Of a stretch of 64,000 nt of DNA, positions 26,177 to 36,752 are shown piece by piece. Within the stretch, counting starts at the first letter, position 1. Each line of letters starts with the position of its first letter. The DNA lies in NCBI RefSeq assembly GCF_001975225.1, contig NZ_CP019445.1:4278001-4342000 (forward strand). Reading direction: 5' to 3'. The DNA is from Kosakonia cowanii JCM 10956 = DSM 18146 (GTDB taxonomy: Bacteria > Pseudomonadota > Gammaproteobacteria > Enterobacterales > Enterobacteriaceae). Made by a program: the position numbers and the translations under genes. The notes below the pieces were generated by a model. It worked only from the letters and a program-made list of their open reading frames with translations, did not search any database and was not told the DNA's origin.

Positions 26177-28207
26177 ATGACTCAAGTCGCGAAGAAAATT
26201 CTGGTAACGTGCGCGCTGCCGTACGCCAACGGCTCCATCCACCTCGGCCATATGCTGGAGCACATCCAGGCTGATGTCTGGGTCCGTTACCAGCGAATGC
26301 GCGGCCACCAGGTCAACTTCATCTGTGCGGACGATGCCCACGGCACGCCGATTATGCTGAAAGCACAGCAACTGGGGATCACCCCGGAGCAGATGATTGG
26401 CGAAATGAGTCAGGAGCATCAGACCGATTTTGCTGGCTTCGACATCAGCTACGACAACTACCACTCAACGCACAGCGATGAGAACCGCGAGTTGGCCGAG
26501 CTTATCTACACCCGTCTGAAAGAGAACGGGTTTATCAAAAACCGCACTATCTCCCAGCTCTACGATCCGGAAAAAGGCATGTTCCTGCCGGACCGCTTTG
26601 TAAAAGGCACCTGCCCGAAATGTAAAGCGGCGGATCAGTATGGCGATAACTGCGAAGTGTGCGGCGCGACCTACAGCCCAACCGAGCTGATTGAGCCGAA
26701 GTCGGTGGTCTCCGGCGCGACGCCGGTGATGCGTGATTCCGAGCACTTCTTCTTCGATCTGCCGTCGTTTAGCGAGATGCTGCAGGCGTGGACCCGCAGC
26801 GGCGCGCTGCAGGAGCAGGTGGCGAACAAAATGCAGGAGTGGTTCGAATCCGGTCTGCAACAGTGGGATATCTCCCGCGATGCGCCCTACTTCGGCTTTG
26901 AAATTCCGGGCGCACCGGGCAAATATTTCTACGTCTGGCTGGATGCGCCGATTGGCTACATGGGTTCGTTCAAAAACCTCTGCGACAAGCGCGACGATCT
27001 CAACTTTGATGACTGGTGGAAAAAAGATTCCGACGCCGAGCTCTATCACTTTATCGGTAAAGATATCGTCTATTTCCACAGCCTCTTCTGGCCGGCGATG
27101 CTGGAAGGCAGCGGTTTCCGCAAGCCAACCAACCTGTTCGTGCACGGCTATGTAACGGTTAACGGCGCGAAGATGTCCAAATCGCGCGGTACCTTTATTA
27201 AAGCCAGCACCTGGCTGAACCATTTCGATGCCGACAGCCTGCGCTACTACTACACCGCCAAGCTCTCGTCGCGCATTGATGATATCGACCTCAACCTGGA
27301 AGATTTCGTCCAGCGCGTGAATGCCGATATTGTTAACAAAGTGGTGAACCTGGCCTCGCGTAACGCGGGCTTTATCGCCAAACGCTTCGACGGCGTGCTG
27401 GCATCAGAGCTGGCCGATCCGGCGCTGTATAAAACCTTTACCGACGCCGCCGCCGCAATTGGCAGCGCGTGGGAGAGCCGCGAGTTTGGTAAAGCGGTGC
27501 GTGAAATCATGGCGCTGGCCGACGTAGCGAACCGCTATGTTGATGAGCAGGCGCCGTGGGTTGTCGCGAAACAGGAAGGCCGCGATGCCGATTTGCAGGC
27601 CATCTGCTCGATGGGTATCAACCTGTTCCGCGTGCTGATGACATGGCTGAAACCGGTTCTGCCGTCGCTGGCCGCGCGCACCGAAGCGTTCCTCAACACC
27701 ACGCTGACGTGGGATGCGATTAACGAACCGCTGCTCGGCCATAAAGTGAATCCGTTTAAAGCGCTCTATAACCGCATCGAGATGAAACAGGTGGAAGCAC
27801 TGGTTGAGGCGTCGAAAGAGGAAGTCAAAGCCGCTGCTGCGCCGGTAACGGGCGAGCTGGCTGACAACCCGATTCAGGAGACCATCACTTTTGACGATTT
27901 CGCCAAAGTTGATATGCGCGTGGCGCTGATTGAGAACGCCGAGTTTGTCGAAGGCTCAGATAAGCTGCTGCGCCTGACGCTCGATCTCGACGGTGAGAAG
28001 CGCAATGTCTTCTCCGGCATTCGTTCCGCCTACCCGGATCCGAGCGCGCTGATTGGCCGCCTGACGGTGATGGTGGCTAACCTCGCGCCGCGCAAAATGC
28101 GCTTTGGCATCTCCGAAGGGATGGTGATGGCAGCGGGTCCTGGCGGCAGCGATATCTTCCTGCTCAGCCCGGATAGCGGTGCAAAAGCGGGCCAACAAGT
28201 TAAATAA
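26177..28207 (+). CDS. metG: Methionyl-tRNA synthetase
   Basis: A 676-residue class I synthetase. The HIGH motif is [13 protein letters not shown] near the N-terminus, the zinc knuckle has [17 protein letters not shown] near 145-161, and the KMSKS loop is [11 protein letters not shown] near 330. The anticodon-binding helices follow, then a C-terminal EMAP-like tRNA-binding domain (about 570-676, [21 protein letters not shown]). The start at 26177 (MTQVAKK) follows the E. coli protein; an ATG three codons earlier is possible. Confidence 0.97.
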   Translation: MTQVAKKILVTCALPYANGSIHLGHMLEHIQADVWVRYQRMRGHQVNFICADDAHGTPIMLKAQQLGITPEQMIGEMSQEHQTDFAGFDISYDNYHSTHSDENRELAELIYTRLKENGFIKNRTISQLYDPEKGMFLPDRFVKGTCPKCKAADQYGDNCEVCGATYSPTELIEPKSVVSGATPVMRDSEHFFFDLPSFSEMLQAWTRSGALQEQVANKMQEWFESGLQQWDISRDAPYFGFEIPGAPGKYFYVWLDAPIGYMGSFKNLCDKRDDLNFDDWWKKDSDAELYHFIGKDIVYFHSLFWPAMLEGSGFRKPTNLFVHGYVTVNGAKMSKSRGTFIKASTWLNHFDADSLRYYYTAKLSSRIDDIDLNLEDFVQRVNADIVNKVVNLASRNAGFIAKRFDGVLASELADPALYKTFTDAAAAIGSAWESREFGKAVREIMALADVANRYVDEQAPWVVAKQEGRDADLQAICSMGINLFRVLMTWLKPVLPSLAARTEAFLNTTLTWDAINEPLLGHKVNPFKALYNRIEMKQVEALVEASKEEVKAAAAPVTGELADNPIQETITFDDFAKVDMRVALIENAEFVEGSDKLLRLTLDLDGEKRNVFSGIRSAYPDPSALIGRLTVMVANLAPRKMRFGISEGMVMAAGPGGSDIFLLSPDSGAKAGQQVK

Positions 28208-28214
28208 AAAAATA

Positions 28215-28239
28215 AGGCGCTGAATTCAGCGCCTTTTTC
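28215..28239 (+). terminator. Terminator of metG
   Basis: Perfect palindrome AGGCGCTGAA/TTCAGCGCCT (28215-28234) with a T run at 28234-28238, seven bases after the stop codon. Confidence 0.92.
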
Positions 28240-28297
28240 TATACTGTTATACGCAGTCTTACAAAACATTACCTCACATGGAAAATAGGGGATTATC

Positions 28298-28753
28298 GTG
28301 AAATTCAGCAAAATCATTGCAGCACTCTTTTCTGTCGCTTTAGTTGTTGGCCTGACCGGCTGTGGTGATAAAGAAGAGAGCAAGACCTTTACCTGGGCGA
28401 CGGGCGGTACGGAAGTGACGCTGACTTACTACTACAAGGGTGATGAAGTAGAACGTCAGACCGCGAAGAACAAAATCGAATACTCCTCTATTGGCGCGAA
28501 AACCAAAGAAGAAGCGATGAAAGTTCTGGATCCGATTAGCAAAAAATACCAGAGCGTGAAAGGCGTGAAAGAGAGCGTAGCGTATGAAGAGACCTATGCT
28601 CAGGAGACGCTGGAAGTCGATTACAACGAAGTGGACTTCGCTCAGCTGAACAGCCTGCAGGGTTCTGAGTTTACCGGTACGGTTAACGGTAAAATCAGCA
28701 TGAAGCAGTCAGAAGAGTTGCTGAAAGCGCGCGGCTTTAAAGAAGTGAAATAA
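28298..28753 (+). CDS. yehR: YehR-family lipoprotein
   Basis: A 151-residue lipoprotein (DUF1307). The signal peptide ends in the lipobox VGLTGC, with the lipidated cysteine at residue 22 followed by GDKEES. The mature part alternates charged and aromatic residues (TYYYKGDEVERQTAKNKIEY). Function is not established. It starts with GTG at 28298 behind GGGGA. In E. coli yehR lies before yehS as here. Confidence 0.9.
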   Translation: MKFSKIIAALFSVALVVGLTGCGDKEESKTFTWATGGTEVTLTYYYKGDEVERQTAKNKIEYSSIGAKTKEEAMKVLDPISKKYQSVKGVKESVAYEETYAQETLEVDYNEVDFAQLNSLQGSEFTGTVNGKISMKQSEELLKARGFKEVK

Positions 28754-28794
28754 GTCGTTTACTGCCCGGCAGCACAGTGTCTGCCGGGCTAATT

Positions 28795-28828
28795 AAACCG
28801 CATCACCTCGCGTGTATGCGGTTTTTTT
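28795..28828 (+). terminator. Terminator of yehR
   Basis: AAACCGCAT (28795-28803) pairs with ATGCGGTTT (28816-28824), ending in seven T. A CCCGGCAG/CTGCCGGG hairpin precedes it at 28764-28788. Confidence 0.85.
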
Positions 28829-28845
28829 ATGGGCGAAAAAGCGTG

Positions 28846-29316
28846 TCAGCTCTTCGGCTTCTGCCCACGTGCCGCCAGCCCGCGCAGGAAGTAGCGCAAA
28901 AACTGATCGCCGCATTCGCGGAAATTCTTATGCTCCGGGGAGCGCATCATCGCGGTAATTTCCGGCATTGAGACGCGGAACTGCTGCTCGGTGAGGATCG
29001 CCAGAATATCGTCGGTCTTTAATGAGAAGGCGATGCGCAGCTTCTTCAGCACGATATTGTTGTTGAGCTTGCGCTCCATGGCGAGCGGCGGTGCGCTCTC
29101 ATCTTTGCCGCGCTTCTCATAAATCAGCCCATTAAGAAACGCCGACAGCACAATATCCGGGCAGGGTTTATACCCCTCCTCATCCTCTTTACGCAGCCAC
29201 GGAACCAGCTGTTCAGCCGTGACTTCAGTGTCCGCCAGCGCCAGAATGCGCACCAGCGCGGTGTTGTCGACCTGCAGGGTGTAACGCAGGCTGCGCAGGA
29301 TATCGTTATTTAGCAT
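28846..29316 (-). CDS. yehS: YehS, DUF1456 protein
   Basis: A 156-residue cytosolic protein with two DUF1456 repeats, beginning MLNNDILRSLRYTLQV and NNIVLKKLRIAFSL. Each contains an LRxxL helix and an EITAMM or QLVPWL segment. The function is unknown. It is convergent with yehR and follows btsR on the same strand, as in E. coli. Confidence 0.93.
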   Translation of the reverse strand: MLNNDILRSLRYTLQVDNTALVRILALADTEVTAEQLVPWLRKEDEEGYKPCPDIVLSAFLNGLIYEKRGKDESAPPLAMERKLNNNIVLKKLRIAFSLKTDDILAILTEQQFRVSMPEITAMMRSPEHKNFRECGDQFLRYFLRGLAARGQKPKS

Positions 29317-29368
29317 GTCTCTTTCCGAAATGATGAACCAGCGCGCAGTGTAGGCATCGCGCAGGAAT

Positions 29369-30088
29369 TTACAACCCCAACGCCTCTTTTAAATTTTTCA
29401 GATAGCGTCGACTTACCGGCACCGTCAGCCCGTCGCGCAGCAGCAGCTCAGCCTGGCCATTATCCTCAAGGCGGATCTCCTTAAGAAAAGCCATATTGAC
29501 AAGATATTGCCGGTGGCAGCGCACCAGCGGCGTGCGGCTCTCCAGCGTGCGCAGCGTCAGCTCGGTAAAGCCCTCTTTGCCTTCGTGGCTGGTGACATAG
29601 ACGCCGCTCATCCGGCTGCTGACAAACGCCACCTCCTCCATCTGCAGTAACCAGATGCGGCTGTGACCAGTGCAGGGGATAAACTTCAGCGGCTGCTGAT
29701 TTTCCGCCAGCAGCGATACATCCTGCACGCCGCGATCCTGACGCAAGCGGTTAAGCGTTTTGCTCAGCCGTTGCGTTTCAATCGGCTTAAGCAGGTAGTC
29801 AAAAGCGTGCTCTTCAAAGGCCTGCACCGCGTACTCATCAAAAGCGGTGAGAAACACGACGTAGGGCCGGTTACCGGGATCGAGCATGCCGACCATCTCC
29901 AGCCCGCTGATGCGCGGCATCTGAATATCAAGAAACAGCACGTCGGGGCGCAGTTTATGCACCGCGCTAATCCCTTCAATGGCGTTACCACACTCGCCCA
30001 CCACCTCGATATCGCGCTCTTCCTGCAGCAGACTGCGTAACATTTCCCGCGCCAGCGGTTCATCATCAACAATCAGCACTCTTAACAT
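29369..30088 (-). CDS. btsR: LytTR-family response regulator BtsR
   Basis: A 239-residue regulator with a receiver domain (1-115; acidic pocket DDE, phospho-aspartate in [10 protein letters not shown], lysine in YLLKPIETQ) and a LytTR DNA-binding domain (about 135-239, [13 protein letters not shown]). With BtsS it senses extracellular pyruvate and, in E. coli, turns on the transporter btsT. It overlaps the btsS end by seven bases with a GAGGAAGAGG ribosome site, so the two are translated together. Confidence 0.96.
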   Translation of the reverse strand: MLRVLIVDDEPLAREMLRSLLQEERDIEVVGECGNAIEGISAVHKLRPDVLFLDIQMPRISGLEMVGMLDPGNRPYVVFLTAFDEYAVQAFEEHAFDYLLKPIETQRLSKTLNRLRQDRGVQDVSLLAENQQPLKFIPCTGHSRIWLLQMEEVAFVSSRMSGVYVTSHEGKEGFTELTLRTLESRTPLVRCHRQYLVNMAFLKEIRLEDNGQAELLLRDGLTVPVSRRYLKNLKEALGL

Positions 30089-31770
30089 GCCTCTTCCTCC
30101 AGAGGGAGTCGCAAGGTAATGCGGGTAAAAAGATCCGGCTCGCAGGCGATGCTGATACCGCACTCGTCGCCAAAACGGGCGCGCAGCCGCTTATCCACCA
30201 GGCTCATCCCTAAGCCACCGGCATCGTTTTTCGGCTGATACAGCCCGGCGTTATCCTCAATATCCAGCACCAGATGCTGCGCCTGCTGGCTGGCACGCAG
30301 AGTGATCTCGCCCACGCCCAGCAGCTGAGACGTGCCGTGTTTAATCGCGTTTTCGACAATGGGTTGCAGCGTGAAAGCGGGCAAGTGTAAGTGCGCCAGC
30401 ACTTCCGGCACCTCGAGCCGTACCTGCAACCGCGCCTGAAAACGCGCTTTTTCGATCTGCAGATAGGCATTCACATGCTCAATCTCATCCGCAAGGGTGA
30501 CGATTTCTGCGGGGCGTTTCAAGTTCTTACGAAAAAAGGTCGACAGATACTGCACCAGCAGCCCGGCCTCATCGCTATCACGGCGGATCACCGCTTTAAT
30601 GGTGTTGAGCGCGTTAAACAGGAAGTGCGGGTTAACCTGCGCATGCAGGAGTTTGATCTCCGACTGGGTCAGCAGCGCTTTTTGCCGCTCATACTGCCCG
30701 GCAAGGATCTGCGCCGAGAGCAGTTGCGCAATCCCCTCCCCCAGCGTGCGGTTGATGGAGCTAAAGAGGCGGTTTTTCGCCTCGTAAAGTTTGATGGTGC
30801 CGACCACGCGCTGGTTTTCACCGCGCAGCGGGATCACCAGCGTCGAGCCGAGCTTGCACTGCGGGTGCAGCGAACAGCGATACGGCACCTCATTGCCGTC
30901 GGCATAGACCACTTCGCCGGTCTCAATCGCCCGCTGCGTCCAGACGGAGGAGATAGGCCGCCCCGGCAGATGGTGATCGTCCCCCGCGCCGGTAAAGGCT
31001 AATAGCCGTTCGCGATCGGTGATCGCCACCGCGCCGATATCCAGCTCCTGATAGAGCACCTGCGCCACCCTCATGCTGTTCTCTTCATTAAAGCCCTGGC
31101 GCAGAATCCCTTCGGTGGAGGCCGCCACTTTCAGCGCCGTGGCGGAAAAAGCCGAGGTGTATTTCTCAAACATGGCGCGCTTGTCGAGCAGGATGCGCAT
31201 AAACAGCGCCGCACCAACGGTATTGGTCACCATCATCGGCGCGGCGATGCTCTGCACTAAATGCAGCGCGCTTTCGAAGGGGCGGGCAATCAGCAGGATG
31301 ATCACCATCTGTAACAGTTCCGCCACGCAGGTGACCGCCCCTGCGGTAAAGGGGTTAAACACGCGGTCGGTACGCCCGCGCTTGATGAGAAAACTGTGCA
31401 CCAGCCCGCCAAGCAGCCCTTCGATAAAGGTCGAGAACATGCAGCTCAACGCGGTCATGCCGCCCATTGAGTAGCGGTGCAATCCGCCGGTCAGCCCCAC
31501 CAGCCCGCCGACCAGCGGGCCGCCAAGCAGGCCGCCCATCACCGCGCCAATCGCACGAGTATTGGCGATGGAGTCTTCAATATGCAGACCGAAATAGGTG
31601 CCGAGAATGCAGAAAATGGAGAAGGTGACATAACAGAGCAGCTTGTGCGGCAGACGCACGGTGACCTGAATCAGCGGAATAAAGAGGCGCGTTTTGCTCA
31701 TCAGCCAGGCGATCACCAGAAACACACACATCTGCTGAAGCAGCAGCAACACCAGATTGAACTCGTACAT
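30082..31770 (-). CDS. btsS: High-affinity pyruvate sensor kinase BtsS
   Basis: A 562-residue membrane sensor of the LytS type. About six N-terminal helices form the 5TM-LYT domain ([22 protein letters not shown]). A GAF domain (about 220-340) carries [19 protein letters not shown]. The HisKA-like part has the phospho-histidine in [15 protein letters not shown], and the ATPase has IVENAIKHG and [11 protein letters not shown]. The start at 31770 (MYEFNLVLL) matches E. coli. Confidence 0.95.
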   Translation of the reverse strand: MYEFNLVLLLLQQMCVFLVIAWLMSKTRLFIPLIQVTVRLPHKLLCYVTFSIFCILGTYFGLHIEDSIANTRAIGAVMGGLLGGPLVGGLVGLTGGLHRYSMGGMTALSCMFSTFIEGLLGGLVHSFLIKRGRTDRVFNPFTAGAVTCVAELLQMVIILLIARPFESALHLVQSIAAPMMVTNTVGAALFMRILLDKRAMFEKYTSAFSATALKVAASTEGILRQGFNEENSMRVAQVLYQELDIGAVAITDRERLLAFTGAGDDHHLPGRPISSVWTQRAIETGEVVYADGNEVPYRCSLHPQCKLGSTLVIPLRGENQRVVGTIKLYEAKNRLFSSINRTLGEGIAQLLSAQILAGQYERQKALLTQSEIKLLHAQVNPHFLFNALNTIKAVIRRDSDEAGLLVQYLSTFFRKNLKRPAEIVTLADEIEHVNAYLQIEKARFQARLQVRLEVPEVLAHLHLPAFTLQPIVENAIKHGTSQLLGVGEITLRASQQAQHLVLDIEDNAGLYQPKNDAGGLGMSLVDKRLRARFGDECGISIACEPDLFTRITLRLPLEEEAC

Positions 31771-31989
31771 ACCCGCCACACCGCATCACATAAAGCGCGT
31801 AACATACAGCGAGTCGGCAGCGGTTTCTTCGACAGACGTTAAAAAAAGAGAAATTCGTGCTCTGAGTCACATATTGTGCCTGGGTATACGCAGTTATGAA
31901 TAAAGAGTAAACAAAACGTTACTGTTGTTGTCTTCACCCCTAAGAAAGGTCTACAGTTATACCGGCATTCGGGAAGCAAAGGAGAGATC

Positions 31990-32724
31990 ATGGCGCTTTA
32001 CACTATTGGTGAAGTCGCTCTGTTATGCGATATCAACCCCGTCACACTGCGTGCGTGGCAACGCCGCTACGGTTTGTTAACCCCGCAACGCACGGATGGC
32101 GGCCACCGGCTCTTCAGCGAGGCGGACATCGATCGTATTCGAGAGATCCAGCACTGGGTTGAATCGGGCGTGCAGGTGAGTAAAGTTCAGGCGCTGCTGG
32201 CGAACAGCAGCGACAAGCGTCACCACGTCTGGCAGAGCCATCAGGAGCGGGCGATGCATCTGTTGCAACAGCGAGATGGTCATACCCTCCAGCAGTGGCT
32301 GAGCGAACTGATGCGCGACCACCCGGCAAAAACGCTGACACAGCAGTTGATTAACCCCTTACGCGCACGCTTGCAGGGCACGCGCCCCGCTTACCAGGCC
32401 AAGCTTAGCCTGCTGGATGGCATTCTGATAAACCTGATTGCCGGCAACTTATCGGCGTCGCAGCAGCAGGCACATGGCCGTCCGGCGCTGGTGGTCGGCT
32501 GGGGTGTACAGGATAACACGCGGTTGTGGATTGAAGGCTGGATCGCCAGCCAGCAGGAGTGGCAGGTCGGCATTCTTGCGCACCCCTTCACTCAGTTTCA
32601 TCCGGAGATGTTCAAAGGCAAGATGCTGCTGGTGTGGTGCGGCGACTCCCCCTCCCCCGCGCAGCAGCAGCAATTGCAGGCCTGGCAGGAGACGGGGCAT
32701 CAGGTGTGGCTTCTCGGCATTTAA
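31990..32724 (+). CDS. mlrA: MerR-type regulator MlrA
   Basis: A 244-residue activator needed for csgD and curli expression in E. coli. The N-terminal MerR winged helix (YTIGEVALLCDINPVTLRAW, then DGGHRLFSEADIDRIREI) precedes an effector part with weak similarity to B12-binding folds and no visible cobalamin DxHxxG motif. Strong GGAGAG ribosome site. Divergent from btsS and followed by yohO, as in E. coli. Confidence 0.95.
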   Translation: MALYTIGEVALLCDINPVTLRAWQRRYGLLTPQRTDGGHRLFSEADIDRIREIQHWVESGVQVSKVQALLANSSDKRHHVWQSHQERAMHLLQQRDGHTLQQWLSELMRDHPAKTLTQQLINPLRARLQGTRPAYQAKLSLLDGILINLIAGNLSASQQQAHGRPALVVGWGVQDNTRLWIEGWIASQQEWQVGILAHPFTQFHPEMFKGKMLLVWCGDSPSPAQQQQLQAWQETGHQVWLLGI

Positions 32725-32784
32725 TGTTTCATTAACAACTCACAATGCCTTTATAATGCCGGCCTCACTTAAAAGGAGCCTGAG

Positions 32785-32898
32785 ATGAAGCCTGGTAAAA
32801 TTCTTGTCATCGCGATCTTTCTGCTGATGGCCATCGGCGGGATCGGCGGCGTAATGCTGGCTGGTTATTCGTTTATCGTGCGCGGCGGTGCCGGTTGA
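32785..32898 (+). CDS. yohO: YohO small membrane protein
   Basis: A 37-residue protein with one hydrophobic helix ([20 protein letters not shown]) between MKPGK and a short basic tail. It matches the E. coli YohO pattern and position between mlrA and yehW. An AAAAGGAG ribosome site supports translation. Its last 26 bases overlap the convergent yehW 3' end. The function is unknown. Confidence 0.88.
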   Translation: MKPGKILVIAIFLLMAIGGIGGVMLAGYSFIVRGGAG

Positions 32899-33610
32899 GC
32901 CGCAGCGCCAGCCGTTCAAAGCCCCGATCGACAATGATTGCCGCCAGCGCCACCAGCACTGCCCCCTGCACAATATAGGCCGTATTAAACCCGCTTAGCC
33001 CGATGATAATCGGCGTTCCCAGCGTGCTTGCCCCGACCGTAGAAGCAATGGTTGCCGTACCGATATTGATAATCACCGATGTGCGAACCCCGGCGACAAT
33101 CAGCGGTGCGGCCAGCGGTAACTCTACTTTGCGCAACCGTTGCCAGCCGCTCATGCCCATCCCCTGCGCCACGCTCTGTACGCTTGCCGGAACCGCAGCG
33201 ATCCCCGCCAGCGTCCCCTGTAAAATCGGCAGTACGCCATAGAGCACCAGCGCAATAATGGCGGGCGCTTTGCCAAACCCCATCACCGGCACCGCAATCG
33301 CCAGCACCGCCACCGGCGGAAAGGTCTGCCCGACGGCGGCAATGGTCTCTGCCAGCGGGCGAAACTCTCCCCCACCGGGTCGCGTCACGGCAATGCCGAC
33401 GCCCATGCCAATCGCCACCGCAATAACGCTTGAGAGCGCTACCAAAGAGAAGTGGGCAAGGGTCAGCGCGACAAAGCTCTCCTGCAAATAGACCGGGCGC
33501 GGCAACTGCGGAAAGAGTGCGCTAAACAGCGGTGCGCTGTGGGGCAACCACATCAGCAGTGCGATAAATAGCGCCAGCAGCCAGAGCAGTGGATCACGCA
33601 ATATTTTCAC
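32873..33610 (-). CDS. yehW: OsmF-system ABC permease YehW
   Basis: A 245-residue inner-membrane permease with about five or six helices. The permease signature is [20 protein letters not shown] near residue 150. With YehX, YehY and OsmF it forms an osmoprotectant-type importer. It starts with GTG at 33610, overlapping yehX by 17 bases; a longer in-frame reading to 33709 lies inside yehX and does not fit the family. The last gene of the operon, it collides with yohO at its 3' end. Confidence 0.93.
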   Translation of the reverse strand: MKILRDPLLWLLALFIALLMWLPHSAPLFSALFPQLPRPVYLQESFVALTLAHFSLVALSSVIAVAIGMGVGIAVTRPGGGEFRPLAETIAAVGQTFPPVAVLAIAVPVMGFGKAPAIIALVLYGVLPILQGTLAGIAAVPASVQSVAQGMGMSGWQRLRKVELPLAAPLIVAGVRTSVIINIGTATIASTVGASTLGTPIIIGLSGFNTAYIVQGAVLVALAAIIVDRGFERLALRLNRHRRAR

Positions 33611-34541
33611 GCCCCGCCTCCCCGCGTAACAGATCGCGGAAATGGAGGCTGCCACAGGGCTGCCCATCGGCATCCTGCACCGGCAATACCTCGCAGCGCT
33701 GGGCGACAAAAGCGGAGAGCGCCTCGCGCAGGCTCATCTGTGCCTGCAAAGGCTCGCCGTGGCTGACCGGTTCGTCACGCAGATAGTCGCTCACCTGGCG
33801 CAGGGAGAGCAGGCGTACGCCCAGCTCGCTGCGGCCAAAAAATTCGCGCACAAAGTTATTCTGCGGCGCGGTCAGCATCTCCAGCGGCGTCCCCTGCTGC
33901 ACCACATTGCCACCATCCATCAAAACCAGGTGATCGGCTAATTGCAGCGCTTCATCAATATCGTGGGTCACCAGCACAATGGTGCGCCCGAGCAGGCTGT
34001 GTATGCGCACCATCTCCTGTTGTAGAGCGCTGCGGGTGACCGGGTCGAGCGCGCCGAAGGGTTCATCCATCAACAGCACTTCCGGGTTGGCGGCCAGCGC
34101 GCGGGCAACGCCAACACGCTGCTGCTGCCCGCCGGAAAGCTGGTGCGGAAAGCGATCGCGCAGCCCCGGCTCCAGCCCGAGCAGCGCCATCAGTTCATCT
34201 ACCCGCGCGTCGCATTTGCTGCGCGACCACTTTTGCAGTTGCAGCACGGTGGCGATGTTCTGTGCCACCGTCCAGTGGGGGAAAAGCCCAATCGACTGAA
34301 TGGCGTAGCCCATGCGGCGGCGCAGTTCGAGCACCGGCAGGCTGCGGATCTCCTCCCCGGCGAAGGTGATCGTTCCCTCGTCGTGTTCGACAAGGCGGTT
34401 AATCATCTTCAGGGTGGTCGATTTTCCCGAGCCGGAGGTGCCAATCAGCACCGAAAACGCGCCGGTTTTCATCTGCAAATTGAGCTGATTAACCGCCCGC
34501 TGCCCGGCAAAGGTTTTGGAAACGTTGTGAAATTCAATCAT
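33594..34541 (-). CDS. yehX: OsmF-system ABC ATPase YehX
   Basis: A 315-residue ATPase. Walker [10 protein letters not shown], signature LSGGQQQR, Walker [13 protein letters not shown] and [11 protein letters not shown] lie in residues 1-230. The C-terminal part has a CBS-like region ([20 protein letters not shown]). It overlaps yehW by 17 bases and yehY by eight, so the operon is tightly coupled. Confidence 0.95.
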   Translation of the reverse strand: MIEFHNVSKTFAGQRAVNQLNLQMKTGAFSVLIGTSGSGKSTTLKMINRLVEHDEGTITFAGEEIRSLPVLELRRRMGYAIQSIGLFPHWTVAQNIATVLQLQKWSRSKCDARVDELMALLGLEPGLRDRFPHQLSGGQQQRVGVARALAANPEVLLMDEPFGALDPVTRSALQQEMVRIHSLLGRTIVLVTHDIDEALQLADHLVLMDGGNVVQQGTPLEMLTAPQNNFVREFFGRSELGVRLLSLRQVSDYLRDEPVSHGEPLQAQMSLREALSAFVAQRCEVLPVQDADGQPCGSLHFRDLLRGEAGRENIA

Positions 34542-35691
34542 GGTGTTTTACCTTCAACAGCGCGAGGGCAAGATCAAACAGGGCGTCAATCACCACCGCC
34601 AGGCCGATAACCGGGATCACCCCGAGCAGCACCAGATCCAACGCGCTGCTGAGCAGCCCCTGGAAGACCAGCGCGCCAAAGCCGCCTGCGCCAATTAACG
34701 CAGCAATCACCGCCATGCCAACCGTCTGAACCGCCACCACCCGCAGGCTGCGCAGCAAGAGCGGCAATGCCAGCGGAATACGCACTTGCCAGAAGCGCTG
34801 CGCAGCGCTCATGCCCATCGCCTGCGCGCTCTCCAGCACATCGGCAGAGACCTCGTTCAGCCCGGCAACCACGCCGCGCACCAGCGGTAGCAGCGCGTAG
34901 AGAATCAGCGCAATCAGCGCCGGGGTGATGCCGGTACCGGCAATGCCTATCGATGCGAGCCACGGGAAGTGCTGCGCCAGCCCGGCCAGCGGTGCAATCA
35001 GCAGGCCAAACAGCGCAACGGAGGGGATAGTCTGAATAATGTTGAGCGCGGTAAAGACCGGCCCCTGCCGCGCCGGATGGCGATAGCACCACAGCCCGAG
35101 CGCAAAACCGATGGCTAATGCCGGAAGCAGCGTGCCGAACAACAAGGTTAAGTGCTGCGCCAGCGCGTCATCAAACACCTCCTGGCGGTTGCGGTACTCA
35201 TGCAGCAGCGAGAGGTTATCCAGCTCGCCGCTAAGCAGCAGCCAGAGCGGCAGCAGCCAAATCTGCATATGCAGCAGCCAGCGCCACACCGGGTGAGCAA
35301 CAAGGCGGCGAATGGCATCGCTACAGGCGAGCAGGCTGAGCGCCAGCCATAACCATAAGCCGCTGCCGGGCGAGGTACGCGCCAGAGCGCTGCCGCTCTG
35401 CGCCAGATCCGTTGCCGCGCGGCCTGCGCTCCACACCAGCAGGCAGAAGAGGAGTTCAGCCAGAACCAGCGTTGCCGCCTGTGCACTGCGCCCCGGTATA
35501 AAGCAGAGGATCAGCAGAACAGCGGGCGCAAACAGCCACAGGCCGCTAAACAGCTGCCACAGCGCGCGCCCTTCGCCGGAAACCAGCCGGTTTGGCGCAT
35601 AGTTGATAAACGGCAGCCACGCCGCCAGCCCTCCCAGCACAACCAGCAGCAACAGCACGCGGTTGTGGCAGCGTTTCGATCCCTCCATCAC
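34534..35691 (-). CDS. yehY: OsmF-system ABC permease YehY
   Basis: A 385-residue inner-membrane permease. An extra N-terminal block of about four helices (1-155) precedes the core permease, where [20 protein letters not shown] forms the ATPase contact. It lies three bases after osmF and overlaps yehX by eight. In E. coli the operon is under RpoS and osmotic control and transports glycine betaine with low affinity. Confidence 0.94.
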   Translation of the reverse strand: MMEGSKRCHNRVLLLLVVLGGLAAWLPFINYAPNRLVSGEGRALWQLFSGLWLFAPAVLLILCFIPGRSAQAATLVLAELLFCLLVWSAGRAATDLAQSGSALARTSPGSGLWLWLALSLLACSDAIRRLVAHPVWRWLLHMQIWLLPLWLLLSGELDNLSLLHEYRNRQEVFDDALAQHLTLLFGTLLPALAIGFALGLWCYRHPARQGPVFTALNIIQTIPSVALFGLLIAPLAGLAQHFPWLASIGIAGTGITPALIALILYALLPLVRGVVAGLNEVSADVLESAQAMGMSAAQRFWQVRIPLALPLLLRSLRVVAVQTVGMAVIAALIGAGGFGALVFQGLLSSALDLVLLGVIPVIGLAVVIDALFDLALALLKVKHHD

Positions 35692-35694
35692 GCC

Positions 35695-36612
35695 TTATTT
35701 CACCAGGCCTTTTTCTTTCAGGTAGTCCGCTGCGACTTTCTTCGCATCCAGCCCCTCAACTGCGATGCTGGCATTCAGCTTCTGCAGGGTCTTCTCATCG
35801 AGGCTGGCAAAGACCGGTTTCAGCCAGCTATCCAGCTCGGGGTAGGCTTTCAGCACCGCTTCACGCACTACTGGCGTCGGGGCATAGATCGGCTGTACGC
35901 CTTTCGGATCGCTTAATGTCTGTAAGCCGAGCGCCGCCACCGGGCCGTCGGTGCCGTAAGCCATCGCAGCGTTAACGCCGGATGTTTGCTGCGCCGCCGC
36001 TTTAATGGTCACCGCCGTATCACCACCGGCCAGCGACAGCAGCTGATCCTGCTTCAGATCGAAGCCGTAGGCTTTTTCAAAGGCAGGCAGCGCATCGGCA
36101 CGCTCAATAAACTCCGCCGAGGCGGCCAGTTTGAACTCGCCACCGTTTTTCAGGTAACGGCTGAGATCGTCGAGGGAGGTGAGTTTGTTCTTCTGCGCCA
36201 GATCCTGACGCACGGCGATGGTCCAGGTGTTATTGGCCGGTGCAGGCGTCAGCCAGATAAGCTTGTTCTTCTCAGCATCGAGTTTTTTCACCTTCTCGTA
36301 GCCCTGCTGCGCGTTTTTCCACGCCGGATCGTTCTCCTCTTTAAAGAAGAATGCGCCGTTGCCGGTGTACTCCGGGTAGATATCCAGCTCGCCAGAAGTG
36401 ATGGCGCCGCGCACTACCGGCGTGGTGCCGAGTTGCACTTTATTGACGGTTTTTACGCCGTGGCTCTCCAGCACCTGCAAAATGATATTGCCCAGCAGCG
36501 CCCCTTCGGTATCGATTTTCGATCCCACTTTGATCGGTTCTGCGGCCTGCAACGGTAAGCTTACGGCGGCCATTAGCGCCACTGAGCAGGCAAGTTTTCG
36601 GCTGAGTGTCAT
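35695..36612 (-). CDS. osmF: Osmoprotectant-binding protein OsmF
   Basis: A 305-residue periplasmic binding protein of the OpuAC type. The signal peptide ends at about residue 23 (VSLPLQA then AEPIKVGS). Family marks are KIDTEGALLGNIILQVLESHG and LDIYPEYTGNGAFFF. First gene of the osmF-yehYXW operon; it starts at 36612. The importer's natural ligand in this organism is not shown by the sequence. Confidence 0.95.
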   Translation of the reverse strand: MTLSRKLACSVALMAAVSLPLQAAEPIKVGSKIDTEGALLGNIILQVLESHGVKTVNKVQLGTTPVVRGAITSGELDIYPEYTGNGAFFFKEENDPAWKNAQQGYEKVKKLDAEKNKLIWLTPAPANNTWTIAVRQDLAQKNKLTSLDDLSRYLKNGGEFKLAASAEFIERADALPAFEKAYGFDLKQDQLLSLAGGDTAVTIKAAAQQTSGVNAAMAYGTDGPVAALGLQTLSDPKGVQPIYAPTPVVREAVLKAYPELDSWLKPVFASLDEKTLQKLNASIAVEGLDAKKVAADYLKEKGLVK

Positions 36613-36720
36613 AATTTATCCCTCATTTTTTTACTGCCTTTATCAGCAGCTTGAGAAAAAAGCGTAGCTGAAAAATAGCGACGCGAAGGTGAAGCGGTGC
36701 GAAACGGTAAAGCGGGTAAT

Positions 36721-36742
36721 AAAAAAGGCCGGTTGCCCGGCC
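36721..36742 (-). terminator. Terminator of bglX
   Basis: On the minus strand GGCCGG pairs with CCGGCC around four bases and is followed by TTTTTT, 11 bases after the bglX stop. Confidence 0.88.
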
Positions 36743-36752
36743 TGATGAGTGG

